Below are positions 37,736 to 49,900 of a stretch of DNA of 64,000 bases, one piece after another (position 1 is the first letter of the stretch; each line of letters starts with the position of its first letter). The DNA lies in contig NMRA01000003.1 in the NCBI GenBank assembly GCA_002633005.1, forward strand, positions 2,164,727 to 2,228,726, read 5' to 3'. The notes under the pieces are model-generated. The model saw only the letters and a list, made by a program, of their open reading frames with translations, was not told where the DNA came from and ran no database searches. The position numbers and the translations under genes were made by a program. Source of the stretch: Phoronis australis. Taxonomy: Eukaryota > Phoronida > Phoronidae.

Positions 37736-40700
37736 TTAAACCTCATAGTTCCTAAATTTGGCAAGAATGCTGTCAGCTTTGACTGATTGCCACTTCCTGT
37801 CAAGCTCCTGGACTGGACTGTTTGTAGTTTCTGGATGGTCAATCATCGGATTGCCTTGTCTTGTGTTGGACCAGTGCATTGTCTGAAAGATACAGTGATT
37901 TCACAGAATGATGTATTCTGCATCACCTGTTGCAGTCAACATGAAAGCCATTTACCTAAAAGGTGTTTCGGTTCAGTTTGTTATCTCCAAAGCAAAAGAA
38001 TTCCTCAAAGTTGATGAATCTTCTTGTTTTTTTACCTTTTTGATTGGTTTTTTTAATTGCTTAGAATTGAAATAAGACAAAATTTCATTAATCTCCACAA
38101 AGTTTTGACTTTTCCACACCTTTACAGTGTAAGGTGATCCGCATTTGACTGACAGTCCGAATTTTATGACACTGGATAAATTTTTCCACACTGATTGTTA
38201 CAAAATGCAATGACACACAGCTTTTGAGAATTTTTATATGCAGATCAAAGACCATGATTAGATTTGATGAGAAAGATACAAAAAATATGTTTAATTTAAA
38301 TTTCAAGCGTCATATTCACCAAACTAAGGTTCAGCAATTTCAAAACGAAATCTCAAAGTACAACAACTTGCCTTTTTCACTTGATCTAGAAAAGGCTAAA
38401 AATCATAACCAGTTAACATCGATTTTTAATACATTTCACAATAAAACTAAAAAAATACCATGTGATTTCTGTCTTTCAAAGCGTTCCATTCTTTAAACGA
38501 GATGTCCAGCCCACAGTCCAGCCACCGGTCATAGTTCATTCTCTTCTGTGGGTCAGTTAAACAATCTTTTGCTTCTTGAAGTTTTTTGAACAAGGCACCT
38601 ACAAGAGTATCAATGCACAGATCTTTTGAAAGTTTAAATAAAATACTAACCAATTAATTAATTCAAGTAGTAATTTCATTAAACAAAAATACCATAATGG
38701 CAGAATGCATAGTAAAGATTACAAACTAAGTATTCTTGGTTTACAAAAATCAACAATAGTGACAACAACGTTCAAGTCCACGATTTTTTACAGTAATCTG
38801 CAAGGATCAATATTCCCACAAAGCTGCGCTATTCAATGGTTATGTAGTGTTTAGTCATCTCTATACACTGTCAGGTATTTTAATATGTCAGTAAGGAGCA
38901 CAGAACAAAACCAAATCCTGGACAAATTGCTCATTCACGAGGATTGCCCTGGAATAGGCAGAAATTCCAACAGCGTACAAGAATGCGTTTTTGATTGTTC
39001 ATGGGTGCGATGCCTACACTTCTAATACGATCGTACACCATCGCCTCGTGCAAAATTTGGCAAAACCTCATGAAAACTCAATGGGAAATAATACACCCAA
39101 ATGAGGTTTCACAATTATTTTAGAAAACGTACTTCAATAAAGTAATTAAGATACAGTTTCAATCACTACATATATAGACACCAGCAGTCAAATCTTGCCA
39201 GTAATTGAAAATAGCCAACACACTTGTTTCATCTTGGTCATCTGGATTTTTGTCAGGGTGACAATAGCGAACACGTGCTTTGTATTCAGCATTGATCTGG
39301 GCAATCTGAAAAGAAAAGCAGTTTTAATTTTTTTTGTCGAAAGCACACAAGAACCTAAGAAGTAAACAAAGATGCACTGTAACAGCACTCATAAGAGACG
39401 GCGTTCTTATGCCACTTGACACAATTAAGCAATCATGTTCAAGGTCTGTCCCATAGGATCCATTTTTATGAATTGAAAGAAATAAAAATAAAAAATCTTA
39501 CTAGTTTCATTTCTTGGTTTTCTTTCCTCTTTTTGAACTCTGCCATTAACAAAAGTACCAGAAAATATGTCTTACTTTTGTAATAGACATTGAATAGCCC
39601 TCTGTACTAGTTATTGATTTCCAAACATTTCTTGGATACCAAGAACTTCGAATTTGGAAGGTGGATCCACTGGATCCCAATCGGCAATGGAGTCAATGGA
39701 CACACAGATGACACTCAACTTTTTACAATTACAAATATTACGTGAGCAATAGAGCCACTTTGAAAAGCTTGCGAGACAACTTTCGCTACCTACAATAACA
39801 GTACGGAAACTCAGTATGAAAATACATGTACTTTCAAACTTTTATGCATCTTGACCTTGCACAGACATTGAAACCCTGTTTTGAATTCACAACTCAGAAA
39901 CTAACTGTACTACACAATAATGAGACCATGTGACACCACTTTGGTGAGTGCTTACTCTAGACAGTGACCACCATCTCTAGCTGGCTGGTAGAGATGGTGA
40001 AGCTCCTATAGGAGTATAGAATAATAATAATCCAACCAGTCCTGACTGAAGTGAAGGCCCAAAATTCACTCAATAACAACTGACTACACTTGGGNATATG
40101 ACATTTAAAAGTCTTTGTGCACATATTTGACATTTTAATGTTTAACAACACGGGAAATGCACGGCTGGTTCCCGGCAGCACGTACGCAAAGGGCGGGAAC
40201 TTCAGCTTTCAAAGTTCGCCGGTAGGATCGCAACTTCTGACCTTCGGCCTGGTTAAAAAAAATGAGGCGATGGTCATTGCCTAGGATACCAAGAGCTTCG
40301 AATTTGGAAGGTGGATCCACTGGATCCCAATCGGCAATGGACACACAGATGACACTCAACTTTTTACAATTACAAATATTACGTGAGCAATAGAGCCACT
40401 TTGAAAAGCTTGCGAGACAACTTTCGCTACCTACAATAACAGTACGGAAACTCAGTATGAAAAAACTTTTATGCATATTGACCTTGCACAGACATTGAAA
40501 CCCTGTTTTGAATTCACAACTCAGAAACTAACTGTACTACACAATAATGAGACCATGTGACACCACTTTGGTGAGTGCTTACTCTAGACAGTGACCACCA
40601 TCTCTAGCTGGCTGGTAGAGATGGTGAAGCTCCTATAGGAGTATAGAATAATAATAATCCAACCAGTCCTGACTGAAGAAGTGAAGGCCCAAAATTCACT

Positions 40701-40874
40701 CAATAACAACTGACTACACTTGGGAACCAAGCGGCAAGTGACTTGTTTCTCGTTGAACTTCAAAAACAGTTAACTGAACAAATTTCATACCGTTGACGTG
40801 CGAGCAGCGCCCAGAATTGTGTAGTAGTCTTCAGAATTGCCCGGTCCGTGATACTCCCTTATGCAGTGTGCCAT
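37736..40874 (-). CDS. DNAJC12: DNAJC12, J-domain co-chaperone
   Basis: J-domain proteins stimulate Hsp70 ATPase; DNAJC12 helps HSC70 fold aromatic amino acid hydroxylases in the cytosol. Four exons give 150 residues: 40874-40791 (28 codons), 39305-39224, 38598-38459 and 37882-37736, with phases 0,1,0. The J-domain starts with EDYYTILGAA, has the HPD triad at residues 44-46 (CHPDKNP), then LFKKLQEAKDCLTDP and YDRW. The family-specific part follows: F.EWNAL before MHW, and the C-terminal signature KFRNYEV at the very end, as in human DNAJC12 (KFRNYEI). At 150 residues it is shorter than the human protein (198), mainly in the charged linker before the tail. The exon 3 donor (GTATTT) is weak but keeps phase and alignment length. 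Intron 1 holds a duplication with an N. Start codons of DNAJC12 and SIRT1 are 39 bp apart. Confidence 0.9.
39632..40094. repeat. Direct duplication in DNAJC12 intron 1, copy 1
   Basis: From GGATACCAAGAACTTCGAAT to ACAACTGACTACACTTGGG, followed at once by an N at 40095. The same stretch recurs at 40282-40723. It includes the hairpin ACCATCTCTAGCTGGCTGGT followed by AGAGATGGT (about 39970-40000), related to the start of the foldback copy at 20690. Confidence 0.9.
40096..40281. mobile_element. Foldback transposon fragment between the duplicated copies
   Basis: Reading on the minus strand this matches the interior of the element at 18852-19790 (the GGCCGAAGGTCAGAAGTTGC region near 19140-19290, including AACCAGCCGTGCATTT) and ends with the terminal motif GAGGCGATGGTCATTGCCT. 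It is therefore an internally deleted or partly assembled copy, bounded by an N on the left and by the second duplicate on the right. Confidence 0.75.
40282..40723. repeat. Direct duplication in DNAJC12 intron 1, copy 2
   Basis: Second copy of 39632-40094. It lacks short blocks present in copy 1 (an AGTCAATGG after GGCAATGG and about 12 bases near ACATGTACTTTC) and carries an extra GAA near 40678. It continues without a break into DNAJC12 exon 1. Confidence 0.9.
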
Positions 40875-40913
40875 CTTTGTTTATGCGCAAACGGAAGTGC
40901 GCAATAGTTCAAT
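40875..40913. promoter_or_regulatory. Minimal shared region between DNAJC12 and SIRT1 starts
   Basis: Only 39 bp separate the two divergent start codons. Both 5' UTRs therefore overlap the opposite gene, or transcription starts inside this interval with very short leaders. It lacks a TATA box. Divergent transcription from overlapping promoter elements is inferred from spacing alone. Confidence 0.55.
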
Positions 40914-43900
40914 ATGGAGGAAAGTCGCAAGCGAAAAGTTGATCACGCTGACGTTGAACACACTTTTGATCATCCTCCACGAATTCACGTACATTATGAA
41001 GATCCAGAACATGTTCATAAAAGGAGACGTAATGAAAGGAAGATACGCCAAGAGACTGCCTGGCTTTATCACGAGTCCCCGGTCCCGTCTCCTCCTGAAG
41101 TGACTGCCGAGAGTGAGATTAGTGGCGCCGCGGAAACAGAGCGGGAAAATATGAATGAGCCCGAGTCATCTGCCCCAGCAGGAGTTCGTGCGAACGGTAG
41201 CAAAAATAATTTGCACCAGAATCATTCAGACACAGAAACAGAAACTACGTGTGCTGTGGAGGACTCAATTGGTAATTGTCAATTGAAATGGTCATATTGT
41301 GATGACCTGTGGTCTGGACACTGTTCTGTTGACCCCGTCACACTGACATTGACAATTCGACGGTGATACGTGACTGACAGGGGAAACTTTCATTTATTTT
41401 ACTTAGAGTGAAAGAATGCAAACCATTAGTGATCGACTACAACTAGCCAATTTTTTATCCCATTACACCATTGCCTATTTTCTATGCTGTTCACAATCAT
41501 GTTTTATTTAGTTGTAGACATATAAACAGTATCCCCCGCCATGTTCACATAGATGAGGGCCGTATGGACTTCTGTGGTTGTGTGTGGGGGGTACTCCCAT
41601 AGTATAGAAGTGGTGTAATGTATGAGATAAGCGAAGATTCGTGAATTTTCCCAACCAGCCTCTGTTCAAAAGTGTGCCTTTTATGTCAAAATTTTCTGCA
41701 GAAGGATGCATTTCCTTTTCATTCTCTATAGTCAGAGGGGCTGGCTTTGGTAAGAGTCAGATGTAAAAAAGAACTGATTACTTGAACTGAATATCACCGG
41801 TTATTCAGTAGCATTAACTGGTTCCCAAATCAGGAATGTCACGTCCGACTGCTAAATATTACCTTCACTTTGGGAGTATCAATTTGAAACTCCAATTTAA
41901 GGTTGGTTTTCCCAAAGTCCTAGAATAATGAACAGAAGTGTTTTTAAAGCTTTCGTTGCAAAAGATGGCAATATGGCATCTTTTCTTGTACAGTTTGAAG
42001 CGTAATGAGTTAAAAACGTGACTGTCCAAGAATCTCTGAGAATAAGTTAGGTTTATCAAATTAGCCACCGCAAAATAGTGATGTTTCTGGAAGCTCCCTG
42101 CATGTGGTTCCATTATTCAAGTCCATTTTCTAATTTGAATGTATTGAGTACTGATCCTTTTGGAACCAAAAAACGTACTTTGATGTGGTAAGTGTACAGC
42201 CGTTTCGTCCATATCTCACAGACTCGATTCACCACTGGGTGCGCCCTCTGTCATTGTAAAATATAACAATAGGAACAGTTCCGGGGATTCCCTAATTTCG
42301 GGATCTGAATACACTGCAGGTAGATCAAGTCCCAGATCTGTGTTAAGACTAGGTCGAATTTGGTGATGCATCTCCTCCCAGCCAATAGTTGAGTGCTCCA
42401 AGGGCGTGGTCCGTGGTGTGCTTTTGATACCAATGCAGTGAGTTATAGTTTGAATGGCTCTGCTAATAGGGAACAATCCAAGAAGCGATACATATGCACC
42501 CCCATGGTTCAAATGAGATAACCAAGGAACTGAGTTTTGCAACATTCAGTTCATTAACATTTTGCTTACCATAATTAAAATGAATAATATAACAGTTTTG
42601 TTTCTGTGTCCAGGGCCCACTGTGAATTAAGTTCAGTTCAGTGTTTAGGCAGAAAAGGATTTGTTAAAGGTTTTTACAAAGACACTGAACTTCTTTTTTA
42701 GGCCATGCTGCACAAGATAAAGAATCTGATTCGGAAGAAAGTTCATGTGAGGTTTGTACAAATACTGTATACACATAGTCTGTTGGTCAAGACCTTGTGA
42801 GGCTCGTAGACATGCTGTATTCTTGTAGTCATTTGATCAGGACCATGTGAGGGTCATACAGATACTCTATACACACACTACTTGTCATTTGATTAAGTTC
42901 CTTGTTGTGTTTAGAAGTTTATAAGTGCGGGCAATCTGATGTCTTGCGGTGCATGAGATTTGCGCAGACGACATGGTTGAGCCCATTGCACAAAACACCT
43001 GAGCGAAACTTATGAGGCCTTGTTATCGCCCAGCAGATTCTTTGTGAAAGAAGTTTCAAGTCTGCCGGTCGCTTTTAAGAAAATGGACAGACTTTTCCAT
43101 TTGTTTCCATGCAGTATATGTAGTGATGTCATCCAGGAGCTTGCCCCTTAGCCTATGAACAGCTGTGCGAGACTGTACTAGGTGTTAAGGGGTTTCAACG
43201 TCAGTACCACACTGTTGACACAATGGGCTACCGTTATGCTCCATGATGTGCCTAGGTTACAGATATCTGTTGAAATTTGACTGTCTTATGCTCAGTCAGT
43301 CAAGACTCAAAAGGCTCTTTGTTTAGGACAAGTTCAATTAATTTCCATATTCTGAAAAAATACCTTTGCTGCTTATTAATGTTTGAAAAATTGTGGTTTA
43401 TGGTGATCTACATGGACATTCTACAAAGGTAACCCGATAGTTCATCACACATTTTTGTTACTTTGTAACTTATAACAATGAGTCATTAGGTAAACATTTT
43501 GCCTACTGTTGTTCACGTTTCTCTTGCTGAGAAATATTTATCAGTGAGTACGTATGTTTATACCACAATATTAGCGTCAAATGGCAGATACAACCGTGTA
43601 ATAACCCATAAAGTTATCTCACTAGTGAGATAACGATTTGGCGGGAAACCGAGGACGGGGTCGAACCCGGGACCCTAATATTGCTGGTCGCCGACTTTAC
43701 CACTACACTACGCAGCGACTGACGTCATCAAGAGTGAAAATAGAATACTTAAATGAGCATGCGCAATAATCGCACGTTCAACAAACCGCATTGTACTGTA
43801 CTTATACGCTACGAAAAATAAGACACATAATTTTCATAAAAATGATATCTTAATTCGGTGAAATTTTTCTCTCATGTCCTCTTACTTGTAAATCACCGAT

Positions 43901-46900
43901 CTCTAGTTTGAATGCGGGTATCGTGTCGTCAGGATCTTTGGCTTGAGAATTATATTCAGTTACCAGTGGTAACCTACTTTAGCAGACGATAATTTCCCGG
44001 TCGAAGCTTAGCGTGAAAAAAACGTGTTTTAAGCTATAATAGTTGGTAAACCTTAATTTATAAATTCAGTTTATTTCTATTATATTTAAGTTTTCAATTG
44101 GTTTTGAGTAAAAGCATTATTTGACAAAAATAGCCCGGCTTTTCTTAAAAGGTCACGACCTCCGACCCCGGGCCTCTGACATAGAAAGTAGTTACAAAGC
44201 CGTGGAGAGTCAGAAAAGGTAAATCGATTCATTGCAATGTTTCTCGTTTAGTATGTGGTATAAATAGATTATTACATGTTCTCAGCCGTTATCCCCCTTA
44301 TCTAGAGCCCTCGTGGATTTTGGAGAATTATCACCCTTGGGGCTAACGCCCCTCGGGCGATAATTCTCCAAAATCCACTCGGGCTCAAGATAACGGGGGA
44401 TAACGACTTCGCCATGTAATAATCTATATGTATCTTAGTATGCAGACGTACACGTGTGATTTCTAAAATTTGTTGAAAATATGCATGACCTATGCTTTGT
44501 GTTGTTCTATACATGTATGGTTGATTTGTTTTTTTTTATATCGAAACTTTAGAAGTTGGGTGATGGCTTGATTTATAGATTCTTTGTTTCACAATTAACA
44601 TTGGTCAGTCATGCTATGTGCGACTACTGATGGATCTCACTTTTTGTTTGTGCAGTCTACCCCTGAGAACTTGAGTGATATATCATCTATAAGTGATGGG
44701 GAACATGCCTGGAGACCTGTTGCAGGTAAGTCACCCATAAACGTGCAACCTACGACTCTTGTGTGCTCCGTATGACTGAATGTTGTCAAATATGCTGCTG
44801 TTCCGTCTTTGGCCAGTTCTGAGCCATGGTTTTCCTGCTTTCATGTTTTCTAGTATTTTGTTTATTTTTTGGCGTAAACATGTAAGGACATGGTGAGGAA
44901 CTGAAAATAATGGGTAACTATGGGTGATTGATTTGCAGATTACTAATCTTAATGTTAGATTATTAATCCATATTAGTTTTGTGAAGCAAACCCAGCTTAT
45001 TCCTGTATAATCATGATTGACTGATTCCTCTAAAAAAATGCATTGCCCTCTTCTGGTGTTTCTGGTCATTCACTTCATGAGTTAGACAGCTTCTGTAGGA
45101 GTCACCATCTTAAGAGAGAGTTCATGGTTTGAGAGGGGGTGTCGTAGAAGTTGTGTGGGTGAGTGCTGTTAGCGCCAGCTATAAAAAGATAGCATTGCAC
45201 TTGAACTCAATGTTGGTTACGGTAAAAATTCTCCAGTTTGAGACAGTGAAAATTGATTATTTTGTTTGAGCTTGCTGAAGTTTAGAAATATGTAATATTC
45301 ATCATCTCAAATTCAAGAATTGCCACCAAACACAAATGATCATTTGTCTCGATGTTGCACACTTTTAGGATGGATGAAATTGTTGTGTTGGCAGCTATTT
45401 TTGCCAATTTTATGACACTCCCAAGTCTACTTTCAGATGCTGTCGATACAAAAAGTAGTGTCCAAAATTTGAGAAATATGATGAACACCAAGATTGACGG
45501 TGTCCGACTCTATAGAATCAATAAAATTCAATTTTGCTTGAATTTCTGTGTCCCAAATTTTAGAAGCTGTACCAAACTGGATAATGTTTTCCGTATCTTG
45601 AAATTTCTGCATTTGTGTCATGAAGGCACTACCTTTTGTAGATTTGTTGTATTTTGTTAAGCTATTTGATGGATTCTATAGGGCCTATTTCATGGGTTCA
45701 GAGACAGATGGCGCTTGGTCAGAGCCCTCATGTCATTTTGTCACAACTCCTGCCTGATGGTACCTCTGTGCCTGATGATGTTCCTGACTTCTACTTGTGG
45801 AAGGTCATTGTCAATCTTCTGTCTGAACCGCCGAGACGCAAGAAATTAGATCACGTGAACACCTTCAGCGATGTTGTGGGTTTAATTCAGAGTTGTAAAA
45901 AGATCATGGTGCTTACTGGTGCTGGGGTGAGTTACTGTTCTATGCGGCTTTGTATTCAGGCTTTATTGTCTCGTAAAATTCAAAGTTGTCTTAAAGGTGT
46001 TGTAGGTCCACAAACGAACTGTTCACTTGGGTCACTTACCATTAGAAAAGTAATGCCGGCTTGTTGCTACTCAAGTGCAGTTGGGTTTGGGAGAACTGGC
46101 TGTTTATTATAGGTTGAGACTAGACTCGGTGCTTAAAATGACCAGTGGGGTCAAATGGATTTGTTGAGCCTGGTCTTGAACAGTTACAGACTGAAATGAC
46201 TTCTAATCGTAGTAATGGTTAACTGGAGGCGGATTTGCTGATTGTGAGGGGTCTTCATCTCAGGTTACCTTTGACAGAAGGTGGATATATTGGACCTTTA
46301 ATAGTCTACGATGCTTCATTTCGGTAAACTGAGGTACCTGTATGCCATCGTTCAACTATGGTTGATATATTTCTGGTGCTATGCCGACTTAAGTTTCAAC
46401 ATGTTACCATTTATCCATATGTAAAAGCTAAGACAAACTTTGATAAAAAGTTGTGGTATTTGACTAGCTAAGTAGGGTCCTTGTAAATATTTGACTAGCT
46501 AAGTAGGGTCCTTGTAAATATGTTCTGCCTGCCATTGGTAACCATGTTTGAGTTCAAGTTCATAACAATCAAGGTAAGCATTTACTGTTAATTATTAGTT
46601 GTTGCCCTTTTGTGGCAAAGAGGAATCGCGGTAAATGTTTACTGTCTACCATTAATTGTTACAGGTGTCTGTATCTTGTGGAATCCCAGACTTTCGTTCT
46701 CGTGATGGTATCTACTCTCGGCTAGCAGTCGATTATCCTGATCTTCCAGATCCTCAAGCCATGTTCGACATACACTACTTTAAAAGTAACCAAAAACCTT
46801 TCTTCCAGTTTGCTAGGGTGAGTGGATCAATTTCTATTTCCTTAATCTTTTACTTCGGGGGCCCATTTTACCAAAAGTTTCAAGTCCATGGTCTCAAGTG

Positions 46901-49900
46901 AGGCATTTGTAACTTCTATTTTTATTTCCACATGGTTAATTTCCATGGCTCATGAAGGCGGTTGTTAAAATTTATCATTTTCCATTTCCAGGAAATCTAT
47001 CCAGGACAATTTCAACCGTCGCCAAGTCACAAGTTTATACAACTCTTAGAAAAGGATGATAGACTTCTGAGAAACTATACACAGAATATTGATACTCTGG
47101 AGCAGGTGGCTGGGATATCCAATGTAGTCCAGTGTCACGGTATGTGTCCAGTCTCATCAGCATAGCACAGTATCAGATGTTGAGCTGGGATATCCAATGT
47201 AGTCCAGTGTCACGGTATGTGTCCAGTCTCATCAGCATAGCACAGTATCAGATGTTGAGCTGGGATATCCAATGTAGTCCAGTGTCACGGTATGTGTCCA
47301 GTCTCATCTGCATAGCACAGTATCAGATGTTGAGCTTATTTAATCATGGTCATCCTGTTAAAATTTCTGTACAGCAGATTAAAAGAAAACTTGATGCCAA
47401 CATACTCAAAATGTTATTTCAATTACTGAATTTTTGAATTTTCAAAAGCAAGTTTGCTACTTGAAACTGGAATCCCCAATTAGGATTTTGTACGATTTGT
47501 AGGATTTTCCTGAAATAAACAATAACAGGGAGTGTCAATGAAATACAATGCTTCGTGACAAATGGGACATATTATTTCAGCTCCTCATTTACTTATGTAT
47601 AGAATAAACTTAACCAATGGTATTATTGGTACACAACGTCCTTAGTCTATGCCGATGTTACTGCTGTCAGTGACCACAAAACTGCCTTGAAAAGCATCCC
47701 CCAAGTTCTTCAATTCTGTGTGTTGGTGACTTTTTCCATTACTAGGCCAGTTTTTCTGATTATGAGCCTGGGCATATATCCATGGTACTAGAAGTGAAAA
47801 AATGACATTTGCGAATACATGCCCTGGTTCTTAGTATCAAAAAGTCCTGGTAACACCAGGATACAATAGGGCTATACAGCTATTTTTACATTCAGTTCAT
47901 CTGATGGAAAAACACGTGTTTGTTTGTGAAACAAGTAATATAGAACTGTTGTGTAACTTGTGTTGCAGGTTCCTTTGCCACAGCTACTTGTATGGTGTGT
48001 CACAGTAAAGTTGACTGTGAAGAAATCAAACCAGATATCTTTAATCAGGTCAGTAGAAAGCACTACTTTCAGTGTAACAGTATGCTGAATAGCGACTCGA
48101 TCAGTCAATGACATTCTTCCTGTGTGTTGTGCAAGTGTTGTGGTGTATTTCTGTAGACCAACTGATAAAGCTCCAGAGGACAGGTACAGAGTGGGTAATG
48201 TTCTGTGGTCATCTCTATCTGTGTGTTTGCCTGTACTTCCAGTGTTTGATGAACAGGAGAACTTCAGCCCCCTGTTGGTCCACTAAAATTGATAAACCTG
48301 CTGTAGGCGTGCGGGTGTTTCACTGTTCTTGACCGAGCCACTGACACAAGTCAATATGCAACATCTGTTTTAGTTTTTCATTGTTCCTCATCCATCCACT
48401 TAACGAAGTCATTATGCTATATCCAGGTCGTAATGATTTACTGTTTTTGACCGAACCACTGATACAAGTCAATATGTAATATCCGTCATAGTGTTTCACG
48501 GTGTTTCACCACGGCATACTGTGATCTCTCCAGGTAATCCCCAGATGTCGCCACTGTCCAGCTGAGACAGAGCTTGCCATTATGAAGCCAGACATTGTGT
48601 TCTTTGGGGAGAGTCTACCAGACTCCTTTCACCATCAAATGGCTGAGGATAAAGATCACTGTGACCTGTTGATTGTTATTGGGTCTTCTCTCAAAGTTCG
48701 TCCTGTTGCCCTCATTCCCAGTAAGTGGATCTAACTAAATTTGTTGAATACACTGAATGATAAATAACTTCAAAGCAACTGACCAAACGAACATCAGCTT
48801 ACTTAAATGAATGTCAAATATCTCCTATCCACTAGTACTGTTATGTTCTTCGTTGAAATATTTTTGACGTCTTGCCCTTGAAAATAATATCACAATGCAT
48901 GTATTTTTGTGACTAGTTGTTCGACTACACCAAAGCGTAGGCCGCCTAGGTCAGCGTACTTGTGTCGTGAACAATGATACAGGCATGAACATTATAAATG
49001 ATTTGAAATTCATTGTGTAGAAACTATAGCTACGTGTGCAATACATGCATGTGTATCACTTTTAATCGGATGCAATTTCCAATAGAAAGTTCAACTCTCA
49101 CACGTAGTAGTGTGGCTATGATGACGTAATTATAATGTATAGGTCAGGTCTGCTGGTGCATCTTTTAAAGACCTTACATGGTTCGGTTACGATTCAGTAG
49201 CTCTGAACTATAGGAATAGTGGATAACATGATTTAAATTACCCCTCATGATAGGTGGCTCATATGACAGTCAATTGTGTTTGCACTCGGTCGTCAAACTG
49301 CGGAATCATGTCTGTGCTCAGCTGTCATGATGTGGAATAACGATTCATTTTGTTTGTTTCCTTCTGGCTTGTATTATAGTAATTCACAGACATCACAGTC
49401 TGAGTTGGTGAAAAGCTTTTACCTTTCCATATCTTATACTTTGGAATTTCAGTCATTAACTTGAAACTCGTAAAAGCGGCCATCTTAAATATAGTAAAAA
49501 GAAAACAACAAAGTTGGTGAATGGGGAGTGAAATTTGAAGTCATTTCCAATTTCACGGTCGAAATTAGGTTTCTCAGGGCCCAAGCTATAAAACATTTGA
49601 GCCACAGTCATTATAATTCCCCCTTCGCCAAAATTTTTTAGGTCTCCCTGGCCCCTGGTCACCATGCCCTTTGAGGGCCCCTGTGACAGTGAGATGGGGC
49701 CATATTTCATGCAAATCCCCAAACTGACATTTTTTCATAGTCTTCATTTGCCAAAACTTTTGAATAACCCCTGTGGGTACAAGGTGGGGCCCCTATTTTG
49801 ATATGGGGCCCCAAGCTGTAGCTCATTTAGCTTAATGGATAATCTAGCTCTTGTCAACTATGAAGTCTCTGCCCCATGACTTTTTAAAAAAAGTGATCTT

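Noticed and set aside
37586-37786. Plus-strand frame reading RYRADNQTKWPIRDAAVAEY
   Set aside because: It overlaps DNAJC12 exon 4 on the opposite strand, whose C-terminal KFRNYEV signature is convincing; the plus frame is an accidental antisense reading.
40135-40476. 113-codon minus-strand frame, similar to one at 19062-19259
   Set aside because: The shared part lies within copies of the foldback transposon; it shows no transposase motif and is not a host gene.
43640-43722. Functional tRNA gene
   Set aside because: A and B box matches are present but the cloverleaf stems do not close, so a tRNA-derived SINE is more likely.
47132-47437. 101-codon frame over the 75-bp triplication
   Set aside because: It exists because the repeat unit is a multiple of three; it is not an independent gene.
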